Below the pieces are notes generated by a model. It searched no databases, was not told the origin of the DNA, and saw nothing but the letters and a program-made list of their open reading frames with translations. From assembly GCA_030537895.1 (NCBI GenBank), contig JAUNVA010000005.1, positions 543 through 64,542 of the forward strand: 64,000 nucleotides of DNA, read 5' to 3'. Shown in pieces: positions 1 to 7,957 of the stretch. Source of the stretch: Bowdeniella nasicola. Its GTDB lineage: Bacteria; Actinomycetota; Actinomycetes; Actinomycetales; Actinomycetaceae. Both the position numbers and the translations under genes were made by a program. The number at the start of each line of letters is the position of its first letter. Within the stretch, counting starts at the first letter, position 1.

Positions 1-1014
1 GTGCTCTCGATCGTGGGGCTCACGATCGTGATTCGAATCCTGCTCATCCCACTGTTCTTTAAGCAGATCAAGGCCCAGCGCGGGATCCAGATCATGCAGC
101 CTGAACTTCAGGCACTACAGAAGAAATACAAGGGTAAGACGGACCCCGTCTCTCGCCAGGCACAGCAGCAAGAAATGATGGAGCTGTACAAGAAACACGG
201 GACCAACCCGTTCTCTTCGTGTATGCCGATCATCTTGCAAATGCCCATCTTCTTCGCGCTGTTCCGGGTACTCGCGTCCCTCCCGCAACTCTCGGCTGGC
301 GAATATCCGAAGGCCTCGATTGGGCCTCTCACTCAAGAGCTAGCCGCGCAAGCCGAATCGGCCACCGTGTTCGGCGCGAGCCTGTCCTCAACGTTCATGC
401 TCTCCTCCGAGCTCACGCCGAAGATTGTCTCGCTTGTGTTGATCGCGGCGATGTCGATTACCACGTTCATTACGACGCGCCAGCTCACCATGAAGAATAT
501 GTCCGCTTCGGCGCTCGACAACCCGATGGCGCGCCAGCAGAAGATGATGATGTACCTGTTCCCCGTCATCTTCGCTGTCACCGGCGTGAACTTCCCGATC
601 GGCGTGCTGATCTACTGGACTACGACGAACCTGTGGTCGATGGGGCAGCAGTTCTACACCATCCACAAGCATCCGGCGCCTGGATCCGAGGCGGAAAAGA
701 AGAAGATTGCGCGTGAAAACGAGAAGCGTATCGCGCAGGGCCTTCCCACGATCGAAGAAGAGGAACGGCGTAAGAAGCTCGAGGAGGCGCTCGAGGAGCC
801 GCGTGGTCAGCGAGTGCAGCCGGTTCGTAAGGATCGTGCCGGCCGGGGCAAGACGGCCCGTGAAATCCTCTCCGAAGAAGGCGAGGATAAGGAAGAGCAG
901 CGGGGCCCCGACGGGCTCACCGATGCCGAGCGCGCGAAGCGTGAATACCAGAAGCGGGCCCGTCAGCGCGCCGCTCAGCGCAAGAAAAAGAAGAAGCGCA
1001 AGAAGCGCAAGTAG
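1..1014 (+). CDS. yidC: Membrane protein insertase YidC/Oxa1 family (5' end outside window)
   Basis: YidC inserts and folds proteins in the cytoplasmic membrane, alone or with SecYEG. The visible 337 residues start inside the first core helix (LSIVGLTIVIRILLIPLFF). They continue through the cytoplasmic hairpin rich in Q and K (about 25-65) and the PFSSCMPIILQMPIFFALF helix near 70-90, then two further hydrophobic segments near 135-155 and 180-212. The C-terminal 120 residues are charged and end in a run of K/R, as in ribosome-contacting tails of actinobacterial YidC. The first membrane helix and periplasmic part expected upstream are missing, so base 1 is not the true start. jag follows 43 bp downstream, the usual order on the rpmH-rnpA side of oriC. 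Confidence 0.94.
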   Translation: MLSIVGLTIVIRILLIPLFFKQIKAQRGIQIMQPELQALQKKYKGKTDPVSRQAQQQEMMELYKKHGTNPFSSCMPIILQMPIFFALFRVLASLPQLSAGEYPKASIGPLTQELAAQAESATVFGASLSSTFMLSSELTPKIVSLVLIAAMSITTFITTRQLTMKNMSASALDNPMARQQKMMMYLFPVIFAVTGVNFPIGVLIYWTTTNLWSMGQQFYTIHKHPAPGSEAEKKKIARENEKRIAQGLPTIEEEERRKKLEEALEEPRGQRVQPVRKDRAGRGKTAREILSEEGEDKEEQRGPDGLTDAERAKREYQKRARQRAAQRKKKKKRKKRK

Positions 1015-1057
1015 GCGCCAGCTTCACTGAAGACCTGTTGTAACCGGAAGGACCACC

Positions 1058-1669
1058 ATGCCGAATGATCCAGATCGTTTGACGCAACTCGATGCCGAGG
1101 GCGACATTGCCGCGGACTACCTGGAGGAGCTTCTCGACATTGCGGATCTCGATGGCGACATCGACATTGCTGTCGAACACGGCCGCGCCTCAGTATCCGT
1201 TGTCTCCGAGGAAGACGGTGACCGCTATTTGAAGCGTCTCGTTGGCCGCGACGGCGAAGTGCTTGATGCTTTGCAAGAACTCACCCGCCTTGCGGTGCAG
1301 ACCAAGACCGGTGAACGCACCCGCCTCATGGTCGACATCGCCAATCACCGCGCCAATCTGAAGGCGGAGCTTCAGGAGGAGGGTCGCGACGCGATTCGGG
1401 AGATGCGTGCCGATAATCTGGAGACTATCCAGTTTGAGCCGATGAACCCCTTCGAGCGCAAGGTTTTGCACGACGTCGCTGCCGACGAGGGGTTGCATTC
1501 GGAGTCGGCCGGGACGGACCCGAATCGTTACGTCATCTATTCAATGCCCACGACGGAGGATGCCGACTCAGATGAGTCGGTGACGGAGGAGTCGGCCGCC
1601 GAGGTAGAAAACGACATCCCAACGGGGAACGACGTCACCGATAAGGACGCCCCCGAAGAGCAGAACTAG
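1058..1669 (+). CDS. jag: Jag/KhpB (EloR-type) KH-R3H RNA-binding protein
   Basis: This 203-residue protein has the KH-R3H arrangement of the Jag/KhpB/EloR family, a cytoplasmic RNA-binding protein that in Gram-positives works with KhpA and influences cell elongation. The KH segment lies at about 45-105, with the loop VGRDGEVLDALQELTRLAV. The R3H segment lies at about 128-168, with the R-x3-H motif in ERKVLHD and the PNRYVIY end. The C-terminal 35 residues are acidic and probably disordered. The SpoIIIJ-associated N-terminal Jag_N domain of firmicutes is absent, as usual in actinobacteria. A GGAAGGA ribosome-binding site precedes the ATG. rsmG starts 6 bp after the stop, so the two are probably co-transcribed. 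Confidence 0.92.
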   Translation: MPNDPDRLTQLDAEGDIAADYLEELLDIADLDGDIDIAVEHGRASVSVVSEEDGDRYLKRLVGRDGEVLDALQELTRLAVQTKTGERTRLMVDIANHRANLKAELQEEGRDAIREMRADNLETIQFEPMNPFERKVLHDVAADEGLHSESAGTDPNRYVIYSMPTTEDADSDESVTEESAAEVENDIPTGNDVTDKDAPEEQN

Positions 1670-1675
1670 GCGGGT

Positions 1676-2332
1676 GTGAATCCCACCATGAGTGCCAACA
1701 GGGGCGCTCGGCGCCAGGAGATGCCTGAGATCGTCCGCGAGGTGTTCCCGGATCAGTGGGGGCAGCTCTCCCTCTTCACTGAGCTGCTCGCAGACGAAGG
1801 CGATAAACGCGGTCTCATCGGACCGAAGGAACTCCCGCGGATCTGGTCTCGGCACATCCTCAACAGCACGGCGATCTCACCGTTCATCGATGAGGGCGCG
1901 AAAGTCGCGGACGTCGGATCGGGTGCGGGCCTACCCGGGATGGTGTTGGCGATCATTCGCCCGGACCTGCACGTCACCCTGATTGAGCCTATGGAACGTC
2001 GGGTGGACTGGCTTCACGAAGCGAGTGAGGCCTGCGGGGTCAACAATGTGTGGGTGGCGCGGGCTCGAGCCGAGGACCTCCACGGAGACGATGAATTCGA
2101 TGTGGTGACTGCTCGAGCGGTCGCTGCTCTCGACAAGTTGATGCGATGGACCATGCCACTCGTCAGCGAAGGGGGCCGTCTCGTGGCACTAAAGGGCGAG
2201 CGGGCGCAAGCCGAGGTGGACGCAGCGTTGAAGGTGCGCCGAAAGTTCAAGGTGAAGGACACTCAGGTGCACACCGTGGCCGCGCTCGTCGAGGATGAGC
2301 CACCGACTCGGGTGGTCGTCGTTCAACGGTAG
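1676..2332 (+). CDS. rsmG: 16S rRNA (guanine-527-N7)-methyltransferase RsmG
   Basis: RsmG methylates N7 of G527 in 16S rRNA with S-adenosylmethionine; its loss in other bacteria gives low-level streptomycin resistance. The 218-residue product has the family's length and an AdoMet motif VADVGSGAGLPGMVLAI at about 77-93. This is followed by the LIEPMERRVDWL segment and the VVTARAVAALDKL motif with VALKGERA. I kept the GTG at 1676, 6 bp after jag. An ATG at 1688 is an equally possible start and would remove four residues. The gene is the last of the yidC-jag-rsmG run before a long gene-free stretch. Confidence 0.93.
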   Translation: MNPTMSANRGARRQEMPEIVREVFPDQWGQLSLFTELLADEGDKRGLIGPKELPRIWSRHILNSTAISPFIDEGAKVADVGSGAGLPGMVLAIIRPDLHVTLIEPMERRVDWLHEASEACGVNNVWVARARAEDLHGDDEFDVVTARAVAALDKLMRWTMPLVSEGGRLVALKGERAQAEVDAALKVRRKFKVKDTQVHTVAALVEDEPPTRVVVVQR

Positions 2333-2638
2333 GTAGACGGAAGCCCCGCACCAGTAGGATACAAGGGGCAACGCTTTAAAGTAGCTCTATTCTGTAGGCA
2401 TCTTCCTCGTTTATAGACATTTGGGTAGCCCCCGGTCGACAGGAGCCATCAGGCCGCCAGGAACCTTCACCCCCGACTTTGCCCGTGGGCGTGCGATTGT
2501 CACGTTATCGAGCCGGGTGTGACAGCCATTGGGGCAGGCCATTGCCTAAGCCAGCTTGATGCCGAGTTGAGAGCCGCAGAGGCGACTGCCGTAGCCAGAT
2601 GGGGACTTCAGCCGCCCAGCGGGCTGACGAGTGATCTC

Positions 2639-2654
2639 AGTTTCACGTGAAACA
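2639..2654. other. parS site 1
   Basis: AGTTTCACGTGAAACA matches the 16-bp consensus TGTTTCACGTGAAACA at 15 of 16 positions. ParB binds this palindrome and loads on DNA from it. Confidence 0.93.
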
Positions 2655-2859
2655 GTCGGGTGGTGAACGCGGAATCACCCCGCCAATCGATCAGTCGTGT
2701 GTGGGCGAGATCATGACCTCCCGTGCGGGGCCCCACGGGACCGGCGCTGGTGAATGGCTGCAACACGATACGAGCAGTATGGCGACGATACCCCCTTAGC
2801 CTCCCCTTTAGGCTCAGGGCGCCTTCTACCGTAGCGGCGCGCTCCCCCACGGAGCGCAG

Positions 2860-2875
2860 TGTTTCACGTGAAACC
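2860..2875. other. parS site 2
   Basis: TGTTTCACGTGAAACC, 15 of 16 matches to the parS consensus. The distance to site 1 is 221 bp. Confidence 0.93.
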
Positions 2876-2898
2876 ACAGCGCATTTCGCCGCGACGGC

Positions 2899-2946
2899 GC
2901 TATGCACTTTCAACGCTACGGTGCTATGCACTTTCGATGCGCTGCC
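2899..2946. repeat. Duplicated 24-bp segment next to parS site 2
   Basis: The 12-mer GCTATGCACTTT followed by C starts at 2899 and again at 2923, a period of 24 bp. The second copy diverges after the first 13 bases. No function is evident. Confidence 0.6.
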
Positions 2947-3114
2947 CTGTCCCATCCCAAGTGTTTCGAGAGTTCCGGTTCTCGCGCTTTGGAGAAGGCA
3001 TCGAACGGACACCCTCAAACCGCTTTGGCCTGCCGGGCACCTCAACACCGTGATGACAAAGGTCAATTCCGGGTCACGGGTGGGTTGTGCCCTCCATGGT
3101 CGGCGCCTATCGAA

Positions 3115-3130
3115 TGTTTCACGTGAAACA
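3115..3130. other. parS site 3 (perfect palindrome)
   Basis: TGTTTCACGTGAAACA is identical to the full 16-bp bacterial parS consensus, the only perfect copy in the window. Confidence 0.95.
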
Positions 3131-3158
3131 GAAACGGAAGACACAGTACCGTGTACTG

Positions 3159-3180
3159 CGGGCGGGGCCATTCCCGCCCG
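3159..3180. other. GC-rich hairpin in the parS region
   Basis: CGGGCGGG pairs with CCCGCCCG over a 6-base loop, 29 bp after parS site 3. It could be a terminator or extrusion element, but no U-tract follows. Confidence 0.4.
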
Positions 3181-3340
3181 ACGATCAATCACCAACAGAG
3201 TTCCTATGATCATGCGCACGACCACCGGATATGGATGGGATAGTTAATCGACCAGCAGGAAGGACGCGTTACGCACGTGCGGCAGGGTGGCGGCCTCGCT
3301 CTGCGGGCCCGGCACCTGCGGTTCTCATCGTGCAAGCGTG

Positions 3341-3448
3341 TTGAAGACCGGACCGCGCGAGGACGCATTGAGCACAGGACCGCGCGAGGGTGTGTTGAGT
3401 ACTGGAGCGCGCGAGGGTGTGTTGAGTACTGGAGCGCGTCAGGGAGTG
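3341..3448. repeat. 27-bp minisatellite, four tandem copies
   Basis: Units begin with TTGA at 3341, 3368, 3395 and 3422, an exact 27-bp period. Copies 3 and 4 differ at 3 of 27 positions; copy 1 is the most diverged. The core GGACCGCGCGAGG or GGAGCGCGCGAGG is kept in the first three units. It lies between parS sites 3 and 4 and is not inside a credible gene. Confidence 0.85.
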
Positions 3449-4013
3449 TCCCGCAGAAGATCACCGTGCGACGCGCGTAGGTGACGCTGTCTCGCGCCAG
3501 AGGGCTCCGTGAATTGACCTGGCAGCGAATAGGCGAAATGGACCCTACCTGCGTCAACCGAATGCAGCCCCCATGAAGGGTTAGGGCTGCTCGGCTCGCC
3601 TGATGATGAACGTAGTCGGCTCGATGCCTGCTCGACAGCGTGGCCCTCATGTGCCGTGGGACGTGGCGTGGTCGGGTCCGCGGTGAGCTATGAGTGCAGA
3701 GAGAACGGTGCGCTGAACGCCCAAGACTGCTTGATCGAAGCCGACGTGGTACCGAGCGGCATTGCCCCACGCTCGCGCCATCCCGGCCGACACAGCGCCA
3801 TGCCCGAGATTCGAACTACCACGAGGCGTCTGTACCGTTCCGTCTCCACGGGTGGAAACCGCCTCGTTACTGCTGCCGGGCGGCGGGGAGCCCCTCTGGG
3901 CATTGCACGCGCATCACGAGTCCCGCTCACCCCGTCGCGCCGACCCACCACGCTGGCTCGGATATCCAGGTGGTCTGAAAGACGGTCACCAAGACCGCGA
4001 TGAAGCGCCCGAA

Positions 4014-4029
4014 TGTTTCACGTGAAACG
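4014..4029. other. parS site 4
   Basis: TGTTTCACGTGAAACG, 15 of 16 matches. It lies 899 bp from site 3, with the tandem repeat in between. Confidence 0.93.
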
Positions 4030-4527
4030 GCTAGTTCTGTATGAGGTGGATCCACATTCGGCCAGCGGTTCACACACCTGCATGCCAGTGCGGAGGCAGT
4101 GTCGTTGGAGTAGAGGGTCGTAGGGGTAGAGGCTCCCACTATCAGAGAAGGCACAACGGCCATGCGGGGCGGCCCATGGGGGAGGCTGGACGAGGAGGAA
4201 AGGGCGGCGGTGCTAGCGGATGCGGGGGCACATGGTTCCATGGGCGCTCATCTGCCGAAGAATGGCGGCCTCCCCTTCGATGGCCGGAGCTCGACTAGCG
4301 AGGAACGCGCCGTCGCAGGACGGCCGCCCTGAAGTGCCGCCAGAAGTGAAAAAGATTCCTGATCCGGGGCAACAGACGAATGCGGACAGGGTGGCGCGCT
4401 TGGTGAGCACGGCAGTGACCTCATGCGCGCCCTCGCTTTCGGCGGAGAGTCTTGATGCAAACATCAAGGTGTCGCGCTAGAGACTTTGCCGTAGCGCGTT
4501 GTTACCGTACCAGGACCCGCCCCGGTT

Positions 4528-4543
4528 TGTTTCACGTGAAACG
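4528..4543. other. parS site 5, just upstream of parA
   Basis: TGTTTCACGTGAAACG, 15 of 16 matches, 72 bp before the parA start. At that distance ParB bound here could also affect parAB expression (inference). Confidence 0.93.
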
Positions 4544-4544
4544 G

Positions 4545-4588
4545 TGTCCACAGCTGGACAATTCACCCTCGTCCTCACCAGATAGACT
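4545..4588 (+). promoter_or_regulatory. Possible parA promoter/operator
   Basis: An inverted repeat TGTCCA-CAGC-TGGACA (4545-4560) abuts parS site 5. Its left part, GTGTCCACA (4544-4552), resembles the actinobacterial DnaA box TTGTCCACA at 8 of 9 positions. A TANNNT-type -10, TAGACT, lies at 4583-4588. No clear -35 is seen at normal spacing, so the promoter call is weak. Confidence 0.3.
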
Positions 4589-4615
4589 GAAAGCCCCGAC
4601 CGAGGAGCATCCCTG

Positions 4616-5542
4616 GTGACGAATACGGAGCGTACCCGCGAGGCTCTGCTCGGCAGCGTAAAGGACACCGCTGCCGACGCACCCCTCGCACGGCAGGTAG
4701 AGCGTGATCACGGCCTTCGAGCCGCACTCGAAGGTGCCCACTACCCGGCCCCCAGCCGCACACGCGTGATGACGGTGTCCAACCAGAAGGGTGGAGTCGG
4801 TAAGACGACCACCACCGTCAACGTCGCGGCAGCTCTCGCCTCCAACGGGTTAAAAGTGCTGGTGATTGACGCCGATCCCCAGGGAAATGCGTCGACTGCA
4901 CTGTCGATTGACCACCCGCAGGGAACGCCGTCAATCTATGAAGTTCTCGTCAACGACGTGCCTCTCGCCGATGTTATCCAGCCCTGCACGGACATTCCCG
5001 GGCTCTCCGTCGTCCCCGCAACAATCGACCTGTCCGGCGCGGAGATCGAACTGGTGATGCGCGAGGATCGTGCCGACCGCCTAGCAACGGCACTCTCCCG
5101 TCATCTCGTAGATGAGTACTGGGATTACGTTCTGATCGACTGCCCACCGAGCCTCGGCCTCCTCACCCTCAACGCCTTCGTCGCGGCCAGTGAGGTTCTG
5201 ATCCCCATTCAGACCGAGTACTACGCACTCGAGGGCCTCAGTCAGCTGCTGTCCACCATCGAACGAGTCCAGCAGGCGCTCAATCCCAAGCTTCGCGTGT
5301 CCACGATCGTCCTCACCATGAACGATCGGCGCACCAATCTCGCGCGCGACGTCGCAGACGAAGTCCGCCGGTATTTTCCGAACGAGACTCTCAGAACGGT
5401 TGTCCCTCGATCGGTTCGGGTTTCGGAAGCCCCATCACACGGGCAAACCGTCATCACCTACGATCCCCACAGCACTGGTTCCCTTGCCTACCGCGCGATC
5501 GCTAAGGAAATTGCCGATCGCGGAATGGAGATGCCCTCATGA
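4616..5542 (+). CDS. parA: Chromosome partitioning ATPase ParA
   Basis: ParA is the Walker-type ATPase that moves ParB-parS complexes apart during chromosome segregation. The 308-residue protein has the deviant Walker A motif QKGGVGKTT at about 57-65 with the signature lysine, then VLVIDADPQGN, and the YVLIDCPPSLGLLTLNA Walker B region. A roughly 48-residue N-terminal extension precedes the first strand, as common in actinobacterial ParA. The GTG start has a GAGGAGC ribosome-binding site. The stop overlaps the parB start by 4 bp (ATGA), so translation of the pair is probably coupled. Confidence 0.96.
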   Translation: MTNTERTREALLGSVKDTAADAPLARQVERDHGLRAALEGAHYPAPSRTRVMTVSNQKGGVGKTTTTVNVAAALASNGLKVLVIDADPQGNASTALSIDHPQGTPSIYEVLVNDVPLADVIQPCTDIPGLSVVPATIDLSGAEIELVMREDRADRLATALSRHLVDEYWDYVLIDCPPSLGLLTLNAFVAASEVLIPIQTEYYALEGLSQLLSTIERVQQALNPKLRVSTIVLTMNDRRTNLARDVADEVRRYFPNETLRTVVPRSVRVSEAPSHGQTVITYDPHSTGSLAYRAIAKEIADRGMEMPS

Positions 5543-6858
5543 GTGAAAAGCGACGCGGCCTTGGACGCGGTATCGAGGCTTTGATTCCCACCAGCCGTAC
5601 CAGCGAACGCCCGAGCGACATTTTCTTTTCCCAGCGCGAGGCGGGATCGTCAACCCCCGCGGTTCGTGGGAGCGTGCGCGAGAACACCCCCGGCACTCCC
5701 GACGGAGCTCAGGAGGAGACAACCTCTCCCGCCCCTCAGCAGGTACCAGAGCGTAAGACTGCCACGTCGGGGCGCACGAGCCGCGGCACGAAGCGGGCCA
5801 CACGCACGTCCTCACCAGGCACCTCGACGGCGCGGAAGGCTAAGGCTGGAACGGCGTCTGGAAAGGATACGAGAACCGGGGCACCTGCGCCTTCTCGCCG
5901 CACGAAGGTTTCCCACAGCACACCCCCGTCCCACGACACTCCCGGGAAACCGGTAGGAGCAGCGGACGTTCAGACCCCGGGAGAGGACGGCCTCGTCCCC
6001 GTCCCGGGCCTGCGTGTCGCAACCCTCCAATTAGATGATATTTCACCTAATACGCGGCAGCCCCGTGATGTCTTCGACGAAGACGATCTCGAAGAGTTGG
6101 CCGCATCAATCCGCGAGGTGGGGCTCCTCCAGCCGATCGTGGTACGCGAGGCCACGGCCGAATCCGGCGTCAAGACCCCCTACGAACTCATCATGGGGGA
6201 GCGGCGCTGGCGTGCCTCGCGCCTCGCCGGTGAGTCCACCATCACTGCGATTATCCGCTCGATAGACGACGATGACCTCCTGCGCGATGCCCTCCTGGAA
6301 AACTTGCACCGCGCCAACCTCAACCCGCTTGAGGAAGCCTCCGCCTACCGCCAGCTGCTCGAGGATTTCGACTGTACCCACGACGAGCTCGCCCGCCGAA
6401 TCGCGCGCTCGCGTCCACAGATCTCCAATACCTTGCGCCTGCTCAAACTTCCGCCACTTGTCCAGCGCCGTGTGGCTGCCGGAGTCCTTTCTGCGGGCCA
6501 CGCCCGCGCGCTCCTTGGCCTCACCGATGCTGCCGCCATGGAACGCCTCGCCCAGCGCATCGTCGCTGAAGGACTTTCGGTGCGAGCGACCGAAGAAATC
6601 ATCGCCCTCGGCGATGATCCGATCAGCCCCGAGCGCCGACGCCGGCGTGTGCCCTCGCCTGCCGCTCCGGCATTGAATGAGCTCGCCACACGTCTTGCCG
6701 ACCGTTTCGACACCAAGGTGAAGGTTGCGATGGGTCAGCGTAAGGGACGGATCACGGTTGAATTCGCGGGGCTTGAGGATCTTGACCGAATTCTCGAAAT
6801 CCTCGCGCCCGGAACCGAGCGGCCCGAAACACCCGCGGACACAACCGACGCACCCTAA
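5539..6858 (+). CDS. parB: Chromosome partitioning protein ParB
   Basis: ParB binds parS, hydrolyses CTP and spreads as a DNA clamp. The N-terminus RGLGRGIEALIPT (about 6-18) is the conserved ParA-stimulating motif. Residues 20-157 are a long low-complexity linker rich in S, T, P and R. The CTPase/N domain covers about 158-262 with GERRWRAS at 220-227 and ENLHRANLNPLEEA. The parS-reading helix-turn-helix lies near 281-303. The C-terminal dimerisation part ends with the VEFAGLEDLDRILEIL segment. At 439 residues it is longer than typical ParB (about 300-350), entirely because of the linker. Coupled to parA by a 4-bp overlap. Confidence 0.96.
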   Translation: MSEKRRGLGRGIEALIPTSRTSERPSDIFFSQREAGSSTPAVRGSVRENTPGTPDGAQEETTSPAPQQVPERKTATSGRTSRGTKRATRTSSPGTSTARKAKAGTASGKDTRTGAPAPSRRTKVSHSTPPSHDTPGKPVGAADVQTPGEDGLVPVPGLRVATLQLDDISPNTRQPRDVFDEDDLEELAASIREVGLLQPIVVREATAESGVKTPYELIMGERRWRASRLAGESTITAIIRSIDDDDLLRDALLENLHRANLNPLEEASAYRQLLEDFDCTHDELARRIARSRPQISNTLRLLKLPPLVQRRVAAGVLSAGHARALLGLTDAAAMERLAQRIVAEGLSVRATEEIIALGDDPISPERRRRRVPSPAAPALNELATRLADRFDTKVKVAMGQRKGRITVEFAGLEDLDRILEILAPGTERPETPADTTDAP

Positions 6859-6876
6859 CGGGCCTGCGCATGGGCT

Positions 6877-6996
6877 ATCCGCCGCGATCGCGTGTCCCAC
6901 ATTGGGCCGAACCCGATGTCAGAGCCGGGTGGGAGGCGATCCGGCGCAATCGCGTGTCCCACAGTGGGCCGAACCCGATGTCAGGGCCGGGTGGGA
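6877..6996. repeat. Two 58-bp direct repeats (62-bp period) between convergent genes
   Basis: Copies span 6877-6934 and 6939-6996 and differ at 4 of 58 positions. Each carries TCCCAC near its left third and GTGGGA at its right end, an inverted repeat, plus a short CCCAC-N-GTGGG core in the second copy. The pair fills nearly the whole gap between parB and the opposing ddl-like gene, so it may serve as a tandem bidirectional terminator or be a small REP-like element. Confidence 0.75.
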
Positions 6997-6997
6997 T

Positions 6998-7948
6998 CTA
7001 GTGCACGCTGCCCTCGTTGAGGGCCAGACGCACCACATCGGAGTACACGCTCGGCCCGTCACTCGCGGCGACCGCCTGCGGAAACAGCGACGTCTCCGTC
7101 ATGCCCGGTGCCACGTTGATATCGATGACCCAGGGGGTCAGTTCATCGAGGATCATGTCGATCCGGGACAGGTGACGCAGCCCCACCACCTGGTGGACCT
7201 TCTCGGCCGTCTGACACACCAGGGAGCGCTGTTCCTCACTCAGTCGCGCCGGAGTAAAGTACTCGCAGCGCCCGGCGTTGTAGCGGGCATCGTAGTCGTA
7301 GGTGCCCTCCGTGCGGATCTCTACGGGCGGCAGGGCGGTCGGTCCCGAACCCGTATCGACAACGCTCACGGCGATCTCTACGCCGTCCACAGCCCGCTCA
7401 ATGAGCGCGTAGTCCGAATAGGCGAAACACGAGACCATTGCACTCGGAAGGTCGGCCTCTTCAGTCACGAGGCTCACTCCGAGGGCTGAGCCGCCGTCGT
7501 CGGGCTTCACGACGAGAGGCAACCCGAGGGAATCGCGCACTGCCGCAAGAATTCCGCTCGCCCCGAGCTGGCGGAAAAGCGCCTGGGGGAGGAGAGCGAA
7601 CTCCGGGGTCGGAATATTGTTGGCTTTCAGCACCGACTTGGAGACGGATTTGCGGGAAGCGAGCCGGGCGCCGTCAGCATCGGTCCCGACAAAGGGCAGG
7701 TTGAGCAGCTGCAGGAGATCCTGGAGCGAGCCGTCCTCACCGGCTGAGCCGTGTACGAGGGGCCAAACCACGTCGGGCTGGATCTCGCGCAGGCGCTCGA
7801 GCAGGGTGGCGTCGACGTCGCACAGCTGCACGTCGTAGCCGGCATCGGCGAGCAGCGCTCCGATGCGGCGACCGGAACGGAGCGATACGTCCCGCTCGTG
7901 GCTCAACCCACCGGCGAGGACGACGACGGTCGTGGACTTCTCAGACAT
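6998..7948 (-). CDS. D-alanine--D-alanine ligase family protein (ATP-grasp)
   Basis: The 316-residue product has Ddl hallmarks: VVLAGGLSHERDVSLRSG at the N-terminus, HGSAGEDGSLQ, the ATP-binding KPDDGGSALGVSLV, the YDYDARYNAG segment, SRIDM, and the metal-binding PWVIDINVAPGMTETSL near the end. Here the usual E of EINT is replaced by D (DIN), a conservative change in a Mg ligand region. Ddl makes D-Ala-D-Ala for peptidoglycan; a related dipeptide cannot be excluded. It lies 9 bp after the aminotransferase on the same strand and converges on parB. Actinobacteria often have the main ddl elsewhere, so this may be a second copy. Confidence 0.85.
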   Translation of the reverse strand: MSEKSTTVVVLAGGLSHERDVSLRSGRRIGALLADAGYDVQLCDVDATLLERLREIQPDVVWPLVHGSAGEDGSLQDLLQLLNLPFVGTDADGARLASRKSVSKSVLKANNIPTPEFALLPQALFRQLGASGILAAVRDSLGLPLVVKPDDGGSALGVSLVTEEADLPSAMVSCFAYSDYALIERAVDGVEIAVSVVDTGSGPTALPPVEIRTEGTYDYDARYNAGRCEYFTPARLSEEQRSLVCQTAEKVHQVVGLRHLSRIDMILDELTPWVIDINVAPGMTETSLFPQAVAASDGPSVYSDVVRLALNEGSVH

Positions 7949-7957
7949 CGCTTCTCC

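Larger units (their letters stand above)
2333..4615. other. 2.3 kb gene-free centromere-like region with five parS sites
   Basis: No convincing coding sequence lies between rsmG and parA. Open frames of up to 205 codons exist on both strands, but they overlap each other, run through the parS palindromes (reading them as VSRET or FHVK) and show no recognisable domain. The stretch contains five parS copies, a four-copy 27-bp tandem repeat, a duplicated 24-bp segment, one GC hairpin and an AT-richer patch near 2370-2420. In most actinobacteria as I know them the rsmG-parA gap is a few hundred bases or less, so this one is long. Confidence 0.7.

Noticed and set aside
2608..3247. Long open frames on both strands between rsmG and parA (205 and 174 codons)
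   Set aside because: They overlap each other, run through parS palindromes and tandem repeats, have no site or recognisable domain, and use low-complexity composition; judged non-coding.
3790..3870. ATTCGAA sequence that looks like a tRNA T-loop on the minus strand
   Set aside because: The flanking bases do not form a 5-bp T-stem, and no anticodon or acceptor stems could be built around it.
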